A stretch of DNA of 32,738 bases. Source: Candidatus Yonathbacteria bacterium (GTDB lineage: Bacteria; Patescibacteriota; Minisyncoccia; Phycocordibacterales; UBA1550). The position numbers and the translations under genes were made by a program. Shown piece by piece: positions 16,776 through 24,185 of the stretch. The DNA is taken from the NCBI GenBank assembly GCA_016215205.1, contig JACRKU010000004.1, positions 1-32,738 of the forward strand, in the 5' to 3' direction. The first letter of the stretch is position 1, and each line of letters opens with the position of its first letter. The notes below the pieces were generated by a model, which searched no databases, was not told the origin of the DNA, and worked only from the letters and a program-made list of their open reading frames with translations.

Positions 16776-17330
16776 TTACTGCGTTTGGGCGGCAACTGTC
16801 GCGCTGAATGATATGGTTGCCGAGGTACTCCAATCCCCGCCGCCTGCAGAAATGCTCAGAGAATCAATTTTGGTAAAATAGGGAAGTTGCTCGAACTCTT
16901 TGAGGTAGTTGATGAACATCGGAACATTCGACGATACAGTATTTTGGTATGTAATAATCCCCACAGGAAACGATGTTCCAATTGTTGAAGCGCCAAGCGT
17001 AAAAGAACCAAGCGCCTGCGTAAGCCCTGTTTTTAGAGCAAGGTTTTTGAGCGTGGCGACGAACCCGAGGATGTTGTTGGACGGAATAAATGAGTTCTTG
17101 ATAATCGCGTCATTCGCGCCGATGATTTCAGTTTCGTTTTTTAGGTTGGACAAAAGCGCTGTTCTCTCGCTCAATATCGTAGCTAGGCGTCGCTCTGAAG
17201 TTGCCTTTGCCGATATATTGGCAATCTGATTTGAAAGAAAGAAAACGGCCACGCTGGCAAGCGCAAGAACACCGAGCGTTACAAGAAAGTGTTTGCCAAA
17301 TAGCGCGAAAAGATTTTTTGTGGTGAACAT
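16776..17330 (-). CDS. pilO: Type IV pilus alignment protein PilO-like
   Basis: The 184-aa protein has a cytoplasmic tail, one membrane helix (residues ~13-32, HFLVTLGVLALASVAVFFLSNQI), a coiled-coil-like stretch (~35-65) and a C-terminal ferredoxin-like domain ending in SLSISAGGGDWSTSATISFSATVAA. This is the PilO/GspM layout. PilO pairs with PilN to link the cytoplasmic PilM ring to the envelope. It starts 5 nt after the PilM-PilN fusion, in the usual pilM-N-O order. Sequence similarity in this family is low, so the call rests on architecture and position. Confidence 0.8.
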   Translation of the reverse strand: MFTTKNLFALFGKHFLVTLGVLALASVAVFFLSNQIANISAKATSERRLATILSERTALLSNLKNETEIIGANDAIIKNSFIPSNNILGFVATLKNLALKTGLTQALGSFTLGASTIGTSFPVGIITYQNTVSSNVPMFINYLKEFEQLPYFTKIDSLSISAGGGDWSTSATISFSATVAAQTQ

Positions 17331-17335
17331 GATAT

Positions 17336-18793
17336 TTAATGTGCTTGAGTGTAGTATATCGCACCGGGGTCTCTTAGGCTAAACGACACATTAAACGGGA
17401 TATTCGCCTCTTGTTCAAGGTTGGTTAAAGGAAGCTCAATCCCCGAAAGAAGCGGCGAATCCTGCAGGATTTTTTTATAATTATTGAGGGTCGGGCGGTT
17501 TACTGCGGTCCCGGCAAGAGAAATTCTTCCTGCAATGTTTGGCGCCGTAAACATAGAGACCGTGATTCCACTAGGGGTGCGAGCGAGGAGCTCCGTAAGC
17601 ACAGTGCTCCATACCGGCATTTGCGCGAGAAACATCGCGCCCGTCTCGGTAATGGCGTTTGTGTTGCGGATTTGTTCCTCTTTTTCAGCAAGCTTTGGCG
17701 GAATAGCCACCGCTGAAAGAGTGGTGATTCGTTCTGATGCGCGTTGTGATAAAGAGAGCATGGAAAGGTAAGTCGCGAGGTACGCCACAACAAAAAACAA
17801 AGAAACACCAATGATGAGGTTTCTCATAAGAACGATAAAGGTCGTGGCGCGCTGATACGCATACGCTTCCTCTGTTCCGACAGGGAGGAGGGAGACGAGG
17901 TTGTCCTCGCCTTCGGGGATTTTTGCGCGAATAGCCGCCCCGAGCGGGACTAGCCATTTTGATTTCGGCTCGCTTAGCTCCGTGCGCCCAGCATAATCGT
18001 CGCGGACTTTTGCGTTTACAAGTTCCTCTTCGTGTACGATTTTTTTCGTAACAGCGGAAAGTTGCGTTTCGAGCGCCATTTTTAATTTTTTTATTTCGGA
18101 TGGAATTTTGTCTTCGGAAATAACCCGAAGAGGAAGCGTACGGGAAAAGCGTAAAACTCCGTCTTCGAGCGCGAATATCGTCGCTCCATCCGGAGTTTTT
18201 TTTGAAAAAACGGTTGTTTCTTTTGGTGTGAGCTTTACGGCGCGCGCAATACTTGCGAGATGGGATTCGAGCGCGAGGGTTTTGATACCTGCAAGCTCAA
18301 GAGCGGCAACATAACTTTGCGCGACAGTGCGCGGTATCGTAGAGAGAAGTATTTCGTTCACATGAGATTCGCTTTGGACGCGTTCCCAGTCAAGATACAA
18401 GTCTTCAGTTTTCATTGGGAGTTGAAAACTGATGGCGAGACGCATCGCTTCGGTGAGACGCACCCCATCGACTGATTTCGGAAACGAAAAAATCTTTGAG
18501 TAAATTTTGTCATCAGGAATGGCAACGATGGCATAGTCGGTGCCGAGATGCGCTTTTTCCCAGATACCCTTGAGCGTTTTCCCGAGGAGGTTTATGTCGG
18601 TAACGACACCGTCTGCGATGATGTTTGCGGCAATAGGCTCCTCTATAAGGACAAGATCTTCCTCAGGTTTCTTTTCTTTTGTAGTGTGAACTCCCTTTTT
18701 CTTTGGGCGGAAAAAAGCAATGCGAACAACCGAGTCGCTGATTTCTATTCCCGCAACACGTTTTTCTTTTGTGAGAAGATTTAAAATGTTCAT
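17336..18793 (-). CDS. pilM: PilM-PilN fusion protein (type IV pilus assembly)
   Basis: The 485-aa protein combines two pilus proteins that are usually separate. Residues ~1-315 are an actin-like PilM domain: VAGIEISDSVVRIAFF at the N-terminus, AIVAIPDDKIYSKIF, SFQLPMKTEDLYLDWE, and the SHLASIARAV region. One membrane helix (~323-347, NLIIGVSLFFVVAYLATYLSML) follows, then a helical linker and a PilN-like domain (WSTVLTELLARTPSGITVSMF...GRISLAGTAVNRPTLNNYKKILQDSP...). It should recruit the PilB motor from the cytoplasm and contact PilO across the membrane. The arrangement resembles GspL of type II secretion systems. It is the first gene of the minus-strand operon, behind an extended -10 promoter. 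Confidence 0.87.
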   Translation of the reverse strand: MNILNLLTKEKRVAGIEISDSVVRIAFFRPKKKGVHTTKEKKPEEDLVLIEEPIAANIIADGVVTDINLLGKTLKGIWEKAHLGTDYAIVAIPDDKIYSKIFSFPKSVDGVRLTEAMRLAISFQLPMKTEDLYLDWERVQSESHVNEILLSTIPRTVAQSYVAALELAGIKTLALESHLASIARAVKLTPKETTVFSKKTPDGATIFALEDGVLRFSRTLPLRVISEDKIPSEIKKLKMALETQLSAVTKKIVHEEELVNAKVRDDYAGRTELSEPKSKWLVPLGAAIRAKIPEGEDNLVSLLPVGTEEAYAYQRATTFIVLMRNLIIGVSLFFVVAYLATYLSMLSLSQRASERITTLSAVAIPPKLAEKEEQIRNTNAITETGAMFLAQMPVWSTVLTELLARTPSGITVSMFTAPNIAGRISLAGTAVNRPTLNNYKKILQDSPLLSGIELPLTNLEQEANIPFNVSFSLRDPGAIYYTQAH

Positions 18794-18807
18794 AATCTAT
18801 TGAATAT

Positions 18808-18816
18808 AGTATACCA
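18808..18816 (-). promoter_or_regulatory. Extended -10 promoter of the pilMN operon
   Basis: On the minus strand TGG-TATACT has its -10 hexamer at 18808-18813, ending 14 bases before the pilMN ATG. No -35 is obvious. It lies back to back with the promoter of the histidine kinase gene in a 72-bp divergent spacer, so both could respond to one regulator. Confidence 0.6.
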
Positions 18817-18831
18817 AGATATTTATTTGCA

Positions 18832-18840
18832 TGCTACAAT
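18832..18840 (+). promoter_or_regulatory. Extended -10 promoter of the sensor kinase gene
   Basis: TGC-TACAAT ends 25 bases before the kinase ATG. It shares the divergent spacer with the pilMN promoter. No consensus -35 is seen. Confidence 0.5.
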
Positions 18841-18865
18841 AATTATCAACAGCACATAGTACACC

Positions 18866-21301
18866 ATGAAACTTCGCACGAAAGCCACACTCTTTTTGGG
18901 GACGCTCCTTATCGCAACAGAGCTCGTCATTATTTTTTCTATGGAATATATTATGGGCGGCACATTGAAAACCGAAGCGATTAACACGCTTCGCTCACAT
19001 ACTGAACAGGTCGAAAGTTCATACGGCATTTTTTTGAAAAGCTTAAAGAGAGAAACCCTTGACTGGACAGCTGATCAGGCCCTCGAGCGTATTATAGAGG
19101 ATTTGCTTGCGGCAGAAGATGGCACCTCCGCCCGCACCCGTGCCACAAAAGAGTTTGCGTCATATGTTACTGGTAAAAAAATGCCGTATGACAAGTCAGT
19201 CCTCATGGCTGATATTTTGGATAAAAAAGGCATCGTTATCGCTTCTACACGCTCGGCGCGCATCGGCACTGATGAATTAAGCGAAGAAACTCTTCTCAAG
19301 GCGCACAATTTCAGCAAGACCATTGTTTCGGAGCTTGGCGAGACATTTGTAAAGAGCATTATTTTTGAAACAGACGAGACTCCCGAGCCGATGATTCACG
19401 TGACGGTGCGGTTTTTTAGAAATAATGCTGATGGAACACACACACCACTTGATGCCGTTCTTCTCGTACACTTTTTGAGTGTTGAAGAAATCACCACCGT
19501 GCTTTCAGGTGAAGCGTATCTCCAAGCAGGTGCGACTACCGGCAAAACGTTTTTAGAAAAAAATACCTCCTCCGATATTTATTTAGTTAACAGCGAGAAG
19601 CTTATGGTCACCCCATCGCGTTATGTTTCAGACATAAAACAACAACAAAAAGTTGACACGCTTCCTGTGCGTGAATGCTTGGAAAATGACAAAGAAATAG
19701 ACCAAGAATACGACAACTATCGAGGGACGCGCGTCCTAGGGGCTTCAGTATGTTTTCCGGATGACAAACTCGTGCTTATTACTGAAATAAGCAAAGATGA
19801 AATTCTCGCCACTTCTAGTGTAATAATGAATTCGATTATCGTCTTCGGTGGAACCATCGCGCTTTTTGGGATTGTTGTTATTGCAATCTTTTTTCGTCGG
19901 CCACTTCAACATATTGAATATATCGGTGCGGCCGTTATGCGAATAATGAATGGAGATTTTAATGTAAAAGTAAAAGTGGATACAAAAGATGAGATTGGAA
20001 CTCTCGCTACAATGTTTAACAAAATGGTTCTTTCTGTACGTCAGAACCAAGAGGCAATGCAAGAATCTAAACGCAAACTCGAAGAAAATGAGAATGTGCT
20101 GAAGAAAGACATTCTCGAGCACGAGAAACAGCAAAAGTTTCTTGAGCAATCAAAAAAGGCGACATTGAATTTACTTGAGGATTCATTTGAAATAAAACAA
20201 AAGCTTGAAGAGGAAGGGGATAGACTGCAAACGATACTTGCTTCCATCGAAGACGGACTTATTTTAATTGATACCGAGTATAAAATTGTTTTGGTAAACG
20301 CAAGAACACTCAAAATATTCGCAATGCCAGTCACGGATGTCCTTGGTAAAGATTTGCGCGATATTATGAAGCTTTGTAAAAAGAAAGTGTTCCTTGAACC
20401 GAGAGAATGGCCAACCGAAGAAGTTTTCATAACAAAGAAAGCGATTACCACGACACTTGAAAATGATTTTTGCATCACTACAAAAGGTCTGGATACACAG
20501 CTTCCTGTCGCGTTCTCTTTCGCGCCTTTGGCCGGGAAATTTTCAGGAATTGTTGTTATTGTTCGTGATGTAACCCGAGACCGCGAGCTCGACGAAGCAA
20601 AGTCCGGATTTGTTTCCGTGGCATCGCACCAGCTACGCACGCCGCTTACCTCCATTCGCTGGTATTCGGAGATGCTTCTCTCCGAAGACGCAGGCGCTCT
20701 CAATCCGTCTCAAAAAGATTTTATGAATGAAATCCACGGCGGCGCGGAGCGTTTGTATCAAACAGTGGATCTCTTGCTCGGCATTTCGCGCGTTGAAAGC
20801 GGGAAGTTGAAGGCGGACAAGACTCCGATAGATCTCGGCGTGTTTACAGCTGAAATTAGAAAAGAGCTTGCGCCGCAAATTGACGAAAAGAATCTCGCGG
20901 TTACCGTGGCTCCTCCGGAGCGAGACCCTGTCGTTGTGTGGCTTGACCCGCTCACCCTTCGTCAGGTTGTGCTCAACTTATTTTCCAATGCTATTCGCTA
21001 TACGAACGAAAAGGGGATTATTGAAGTGAAATGGCGGGCGAGCGAAGACGGGAAAGAAGTCGTTTATACGGTGCACGACAACGGCATTGGTATCCCGGAA
21101 GCGGTTCGCTCGCGTATTTTTTCAAAATTCTTCCGCGCGGAAAATGCGCGCGCGCAAGTGCCCGACGGTTCAGGATTGGGCCTTTCCCTCGTAAAGGATC
21201 TCGTGGAGAGCTGGGGAGGAAAAGTGTGGTTTGAAACCTCCGAAGGAAATGGCACGACATTTTTCTTTACAGTTCCACTTTCAACGCAACTCGCCAAATA
21301 G
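18866..21301 (+). CDS. Membrane sensor histidine kinase with HAMP and PAS domains
   Basis: The 811-aa protein has membrane helix 1 (~8-30), an extracytoplasmic sensor domain of ~285 residues, membrane helix 2 (~316-342), HAMP (~343-395, ending DTKDEIGTLATMFNKM), a charged coiled coil (~395-455) and a PAS domain (~457-570, ILASIEDGLILIDTEYKIVLVNARTLKIF). The HisKA H-box follows, with the phosphorylated His588 in SVASHQLRTPLTSIRWYSEML. The HATPase domain carries N-box NLFSNAIRYTNEKG, G1 DNGIGIPEAV, F-box FSKFFRAE and G2 GSGLGLSLVKDLVESWGG. All catalytic motifs are intact. No DNA-binding response regulator is nearby; the two REC-only proteins downstream are the natural partners. The ligand is unknown. 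The sensor region is the right size for a dCache-like domain, but I could not confirm this. Confidence 0.93.
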   Translation: MKLRTKATLFLGTLLIATELVIIFSMEYIMGGTLKTEAINTLRSHTEQVESSYGIFLKSLKRETLDWTADQALERIIEDLLAAEDGTSARTRATKEFASYVTGKKMPYDKSVLMADILDKKGIVIASTRSARIGTDELSEETLLKAHNFSKTIVSELGETFVKSIIFETDETPEPMIHVTVRFFRNNADGTHTPLDAVLLVHFLSVEEITTVLSGEAYLQAGATTGKTFLEKNTSSDIYLVNSEKLMVTPSRYVSDIKQQQKVDTLPVRECLENDKEIDQEYDNYRGTRVLGASVCFPDDKLVLITEISKDEILATSSVIMNSIIVFGGTIALFGIVVIAIFFRRPLQHIEYIGAAVMRIMNGDFNVKVKVDTKDEIGTLATMFNKMVLSVRQNQEAMQESKRKLEENENVLKKDILEHEKQQKFLEQSKKATLNLLEDSFEIKQKLEEEGDRLQTILASIEDGLILIDTEYKIVLVNARTLKIFAMPVTDVLGKDLRDIMKLCKKKVFLEPREWPTEEVFITKKAITTTLENDFCITTKGLDTQLPVAFSFAPLAGKFSGIVVIVRDVTRDRELDEAKSGFVSVASHQLRTPLTSIRWYSEMLLSEDAGALNPSQKDFMNEIHGGAERLYQTVDLLLGISRVESGKLKADKTPIDLGVFTAEIRKELAPQIDEKNLAVTVAPPERDPVVVWLDPLTLRQVVLNLFSNAIRYTNEKGIIEVKWRASEDGKEVVYTVHDNGIGIPEAVRSRIFSKFFRAENARAQVPDGSGLGLSLVKDLVESWGGKVWFETSEGNGTTFFFTVPLSTQLAK

Positions 21302-21314
21302 ATATTCACACACG

Positions 21315-22022
21315 ATGATACGCCATTTTCCCGCTCGTCTCTCCGAAAAGAAAATCATTGCAGAAAATACTGCGGAGCTGACTTTCGCTGTCTCTGACCC
21401 AGACTTCTCCTTCAAGGCGGGGCAGTATGTGTCCGTTGAAATCCCGTCTCTTTCGGAAGCCGCCGCGCCAGACAGGTATCATGATTTTTCTATTGCATCT
21501 TCTCCGTTAAACCCAAAAGAAATATCCATTGCATTTCGCATTTCAAAAAGTATTTTTAAAACAGCGCTCCTCGCGCTCCCTATTGGCGGGACGGTCAATA
21601 TTGACGGACCCAAAGGAGTGCTTGTTCTTCCCGACACAAATGTTTCCCCGCTCATTTTTGTTGCAGGCGGCATTGGCATTACCCCGCTCATTAGTATGAT
21701 AAGAATGGCGACCGAAACATCTCTGTCTCAACAGATAACGCTTTTGTACTGCAACACGAGCAAAGAAATGACCGCTTATGCTGAAGAATTGTCTATTCTT
21801 GAAAAACAAAATCCGCATTTTGTTCTTCGTAGTTTGATTGGTGCGCCCGATGAAAAACTTTTTGCGCCCTATATGCAAAAAACATCAAAAAGTTTTTGGT
21901 ATATTGTTGGCGCGCCTGCTATGACGGCGGTAGTCAAGCAAATTCTCAAAAACTTTGATATAATGGACCCACAAGTAAGAATTGAAGAATTTTCAGGATA
22001 TTTAGCGCCGTTAAAAATATGA
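21315..22022 (+). CDS. Ferredoxin-NADP reductase-like FAD/NAD(P)H oxidoreductase
   Basis: FNR-superfamily flavoprotein of 235 aa. The ORF track opens at 21231 inside the kinase gene; ATG 21315 (MIRHFPARLSEKKII), 13 bases after the kinase stop, is the sensible start. The FAD-binding barrel has AGQYVSVEIP and the flavin motif DRYHDFSIASSP, then GTVNIDGPKG. The NAD(P)H domain begins with the glycine-rich FVAGGIGITPLISMI and ends with WYIVGAPAMTAVVKQIL. No Fe-S or ferredoxin domain is attached. It would pass electrons between NAD(P)H and a flavin or protein acceptor. Its TGA stop overlaps the next ATG (ATGA), so it is translationally coupled to the PAS protein. That pairing suggests redox signalling. 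Confidence 0.88.
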   Translation: MIRHFPARLSEKKIIAENTAELTFAVSDPDFSFKAGQYVSVEIPSLSEAAAPDRYHDFSIASSPLNPKEISIAFRISKSIFKTALLALPIGGTVNIDGPKGVLVLPDTNVSPLIFVAGGIGITPLISMIRMATETSLSQQITLLYCNTSKEMTAYAEELSILEKQNPHFVLRSLIGAPDEKLFAPYMQKTSKSFWYIVGAPAMTAVVKQILKNFDIMDPQVRIEEFSGYLAPLKI

Positions 22023-22564
22023 TAAGTCTTATTAATAAGTACAAGTCAAAACAGCTCGACCTAAACCCTAATGTATACGAGGCAATTATTGGGGCGCTTG
22101 CGGAAGACTCTATCTTTTCGGTAACCGATGAAAAAGGCGACATCATTTTTGTAAATCAAAAATTTATTGAAATATCGCAATACGGAATAGATGAGCTCAT
22201 CGGGCAAAATCATCGGATATTAAAGTCCGGGCATCAACCGCAAGAAATGTTTGTCGAGATGTGGGCGACTATTTCGCGTGGCAAGATGTGGAGAGGGGAA
22301 ATTAAAAATCGCGCAAAAGACGGGAGTTACTACTGGGTTGATGCGACGGTCGTTCCTATTTTGGGAGAAGACGGGAAGATTAAAAATTACGCCGCACTCC
22401 GAATCGTCATTAATGATAAAAAAGAGCTTGAAGAAAAACACAAAAAACATATAGAGGAACTTGAAAAAATGAATAAGCTTACGGTGGACAGGGAGCTGAA
22501 AATGATAGAGCTAAAAAAAGAAATCAAAACCCTGAAAGAAGAGTTGGCGAAAGCGAATGAGTAG
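22019..22564 (+). CDS. PAS domain protein with C-terminal coiled coil
   Basis: The 181-aa soluble protein is one PAS domain (residues ~25-140) plus a charged helix predicted to form a coiled coil (KKELEEKHKKHIEELEKMNKL...LKKEIKTLKEELAKANE). The PAS core NHRILKSGHQPQEMFVEMWATISRGKMWRGEIKNRAKDGSYYWVDATVVP resembles the flavin- or haem-binding PAS domains of Aer-like and diguanylate-cyclase sensors. There is no kinase or other catalytic domain. It is a sensor/adaptor that likely dimerises and passes a signal by contact. The 4-nt overlap with the flavoprotein gene points to a joint function. The cofactor is not determinable here. Confidence 0.85.
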   Translation: MISLINKYKSKQLDLNPNVYEAIIGALAEDSIFSVTDEKGDIIFVNQKFIEISQYGIDELIGQNHRILKSGHQPQEMFVEMWATISRGKMWRGEIKNRAKDGSYYWVDATVVPILGEDGKIKNYAALRIVINDKKELEEKHKKHIEELEKMNKLTVDRELKMIELKKEIKTLKEELAKANE

Positions 22565-22578
22565 GGTTGAGTAGAATA

Positions 22579-22587
22579 TGTTACAAT
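22579..22587 (+). promoter_or_regulatory. Extended -10 promoter of the first REC gene
   Basis: TGT-TACAAT ends 11 bases before the ATG at 22599, predicting a leader of only a few bases. It would allow the two REC genes to be expressed independently of the kinase. Confidence 0.5.
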
Positions 22588-22598
22588 AATAAACAATT

Positions 22599-22985
22599 AT
22601 GGAAACCACCACCAGTCACAAAACAGTTTTACTTCTTGAGGACGATAAAGCGCTCAATCGCGCGATTGTGCTCAAGCTTGAGCAAGGTGGAAATCGCGTC
22701 ATCTCGACAATGCGCGCCGAGGAGGCGCTTGAAGTGTTGAATACGGAACATCCAAAGATAGACATAATTTGGCTCGACCTCCTTCTTCCGGGGATGAACG
22801 GCATCGAGTTTCTTGCCGAAATAAGGAAGAAGCCCGAATACAAAGATTTGAAAGTGGTTATTTGCTCGGTTTCCGGGCGCGAAGAGTCAAAGGGCGTAGC
22901 GCGCGAGCTTGGAGTCGTCGATTATTTGGTAAAAAGCGATTATGATTTGAATACGATTGTGGGCAAGGTTTTGAGTTATGCGTAA
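22599..22985 (+). CDS. Stand-alone response regulator receiver (REC) protein 1
   Basis: The 128-aa protein is a REC domain only. Acidic pocket EDD (LLLEDDKALN, ~15-17), phospho-acceptor Asp in IIWLDLLLPGMNG near residue 56, Ser in the switch position (VVICSVSG) and the conserved Lys (VDYLVKSDYD) are all present. With no output domain it must act by protein-protein contact, like CheY, PilG or PilH, or serve as a phosphate sink. It is followed after 14 nt by a second REC protein. Confidence 0.92.
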   Translation: METTTSHKTVLLLEDDKALNRAIVLKLEQGGNRVISTMRAEEALEVLNTEHPKIDIIWLDLLLPGMNGIEFLAEIRKKPEYKDLKVVICSVSGREESKGVARELGVVDYLVKSDYDLNTIVGKVLSYA

Positions 22986-22999
22986 CTATTACATATAAT

Positions 23000-23380
23000 A
23001 TGGCAGAAAATATGAAAAAAGTGATGATTGTGGAAGATGACGAGCACATTTCAAAGGTGTACGAGATTAAACTTGCCAAAGAGGGATTTGCCACTTCGCT
23101 CGCGGTTGACGGAGAAGAGGCAGTGGCAAAAATCACTGCCGAAAAACCCGACCTCATTATTCTGGACCTCATGCTTCCGAAAAAAGACGGCTTCGGCGTG
23201 CTTGAGGACATCAAAAAAGTTCCTGCGCTCGCGCGCATTCCCGTGATTGTACTCTCAAACCTCGGACAAAAAATCGACCAAGACCGCGCTCTCGCTCTCG
23301 GCGCAAAAGAATATCTGGTAAAGGTGGACAATCCGATTCAGGAGGTGATAAATAAGGTAAAGGGGTACTTGTATTCCTAA
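23000..23380 (+). CDS. Stand-alone response regulator receiver (REC) protein 2
   Basis: The 126-aa CheY-like REC domain has MIVEDDEHISKVYE, the phospho-acceptor Asp in LIILDLMLPKKDGFG (~residue 54), Ser in VIVLSNLG and the conserved Lys in AKEYLVKVDNP. Two in-frame starts exist: ATG 23000 (MAENMKK) and ATG 23012 (MKKVMIVEDD, the usual family N-terminus). A TATAAT at 22994-22999 directly abuts the first ATG and is better placed for the second. There is no DNA-binding output. It stands immediately upstream of the pilin genes; a palindrome begins at its stop codon. Confidence 0.92.
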   Translation: MAENMKKVMIVEDDEHISKVYEIKLAKEGFATSLAVDGEEAVAKITAEKPDLIILDLMLPKKDGFGVLEDIKKVPALARIPVIVLSNLGQKIDQDRALALGAKEYLVKVDNPIQEVINKVKGYLYS

Positions 23381-23403
23381 CTTTTGGGCAAAGCCCAAAA
23401 GTT
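23379..23403. repeat. Perfect 11-bp palindromic hairpin after the REC genes
   Basis: AACTTTTGGGC (23379-23389), loop aaa, GCCCAAAAGTT (23393-23403). The stem overlaps the REC2 stop codon and has no U-tract. It probably forms the 3' end structure of the signalling transcript. Identical-looking hairpins are often dispersed in small bacterial genomes; copy number cannot be checked here. Confidence 0.75.
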
Positions 23404-23410
23404 ATCCACA
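23402..23410 (+). promoter_or_regulatory. Perfect-consensus DnaA box (TTATCCACA)
   Basis: The nonamer matches the bacterial DnaA consensus exactly and lies between the REC palindrome and the pilin promoter. It is isolated, so it does not mark an origin. It may titrate DnaA, link pilin transcription to DnaA, or be a chance match. Confidence 0.35.
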
Positions 23411-23436
23411 CCCCACTATGGTATTTAAATATAGTT

Positions 23437-23445
23437 TGATATACT
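23437..23445 (+). promoter_or_regulatory. Extended -10 promoter of the pilin genes
   Basis: TGA-TATACT ends 21 bases before the first pilin ATG. The sequence around it is very AT-rich and no -35 is obvious. Confidence 0.55.
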
Positions 23446-23466
23446 TATAAACATACCAATTAAATA

Positions 23467-24162
23467 ATGAATATGAATATGAATTTACAGAATATGAAAA
23501 AGAACCGCGAGGGCGGGTTTACCCTCCTCGAGCTTTTGATCGTTATTTCCATTATCGCCATTTTGTCCGTCGCCCTTATTTTCGTTATCAACCCAGCGGA
23601 AACGCTTCGCAAGTCCCGCGATGCTCAGCGTATTTCGGATTTGAGTACACTGAAGACCGCAATTGCGCTTTATTTAACGAGTACAACGACACCATACATG
23701 GGAACTGGCAACTCAAATACTGGGTGTAAAGCAACTCCTACAGACGCATGGACCGCAGGTAAGAAAATATTTTACTCAATTTCTTCAGCTACTGCAATAA
23801 CCGCTTCTTCTACGGATGGTTGGACGGGTAACATAACTGTAGGACAGGTAAGCACGGCCTCTTTAACATTGACCGATGGTACTGGCTGGATTCCGGTAAA
23901 TTTTGACAGCCTTACGGGGGGATCCCCAATTTCAAATCTTCCAATTGACCCAACAAACACCGTTACTGTTGGAGGAGCTAATTCGGGAGACTATGTGTAT
24001 CGCTACGCGTGTTCAATAACACCACTTGCATTTGAGATTGACGCCTCACTTGAAAGTATCGCGTACGCTTCCTCATCTCAAGCAACCGATGGTGGTAACA
24101 ATGCTAGTTATTTTGAGGTAGGTACAAATCTGAAAATCATTGGCTCTGGAACTACTTTCTAA
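23467..24162 (+). CDS. Type IV pilin, major-type (copy 1)
   Basis: Prepilin of 231 aa. The leader ends KKNREGG and is followed by FTLLELLIVISIIAILSVALIFVI, with the prepilin-peptidase site between Gly17 and Phe18 and the assembly-critical Glu at +5. ATG 23494 (MKKNREGG) is an alternative shorter start. The C-terminal head is rich in Ser, Thr and Gly and has two Cys (SNTGCKAT and YRYACSIT) that may form the D-region disulfide. The motif GTGWIPVNFDSL...PISNLPIDPTNT...YRYAC is shared with the next gene, so the two are paralogues. A promoter lies upstream and the second copy starts 23 nt downstream. Confidence 0.92.
   Translation: MNMNMNLQNMKKNREGGFTLLELLIVISIIAILSVALIFVINPAETLRKSRDAQRISDLSTLKTAIALYLTSTTTPYMGTGNSNTGCKATPTDAWTAGKKIFYSISSATAITASSTDGWTGNITVGQVSTASLTLTDGTGWIPVNFDSLTGGSPISNLPIDPTNTVTVGGANSGDYVYRYACSITPLAFEIDASLESIAYASSSQATDGGNNASYFEVGTNLKIIGSGTTF
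23511..23561 (+). repeat. 51-nt direct repeat, copy 1 (pilin N-terminal helix)
   Basis: gggcgggtttaccctcctcg and the following 31 bases are identical to 24227-24277 in the second pilin. The repeat covers the cleavage site and start of the conserved helix and could support recombination between the two genes. Confidence 0.9.
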
Positions 24163-24185
24163 TCATTATTCATTAATTTATCATT

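Noticed and set aside
21231-21314. Upstream start of the FNR-like gene inside the kinase gene
   Set aside because: It would overlap the conserved end of the kinase by 71 nt; ATG 21315 matches the family start.
23402-23410. Replication origin
   Set aside because: Only a single DnaA box is present here, without clustered boxes, an unwinding element or dnaA/dnaN neighbours.
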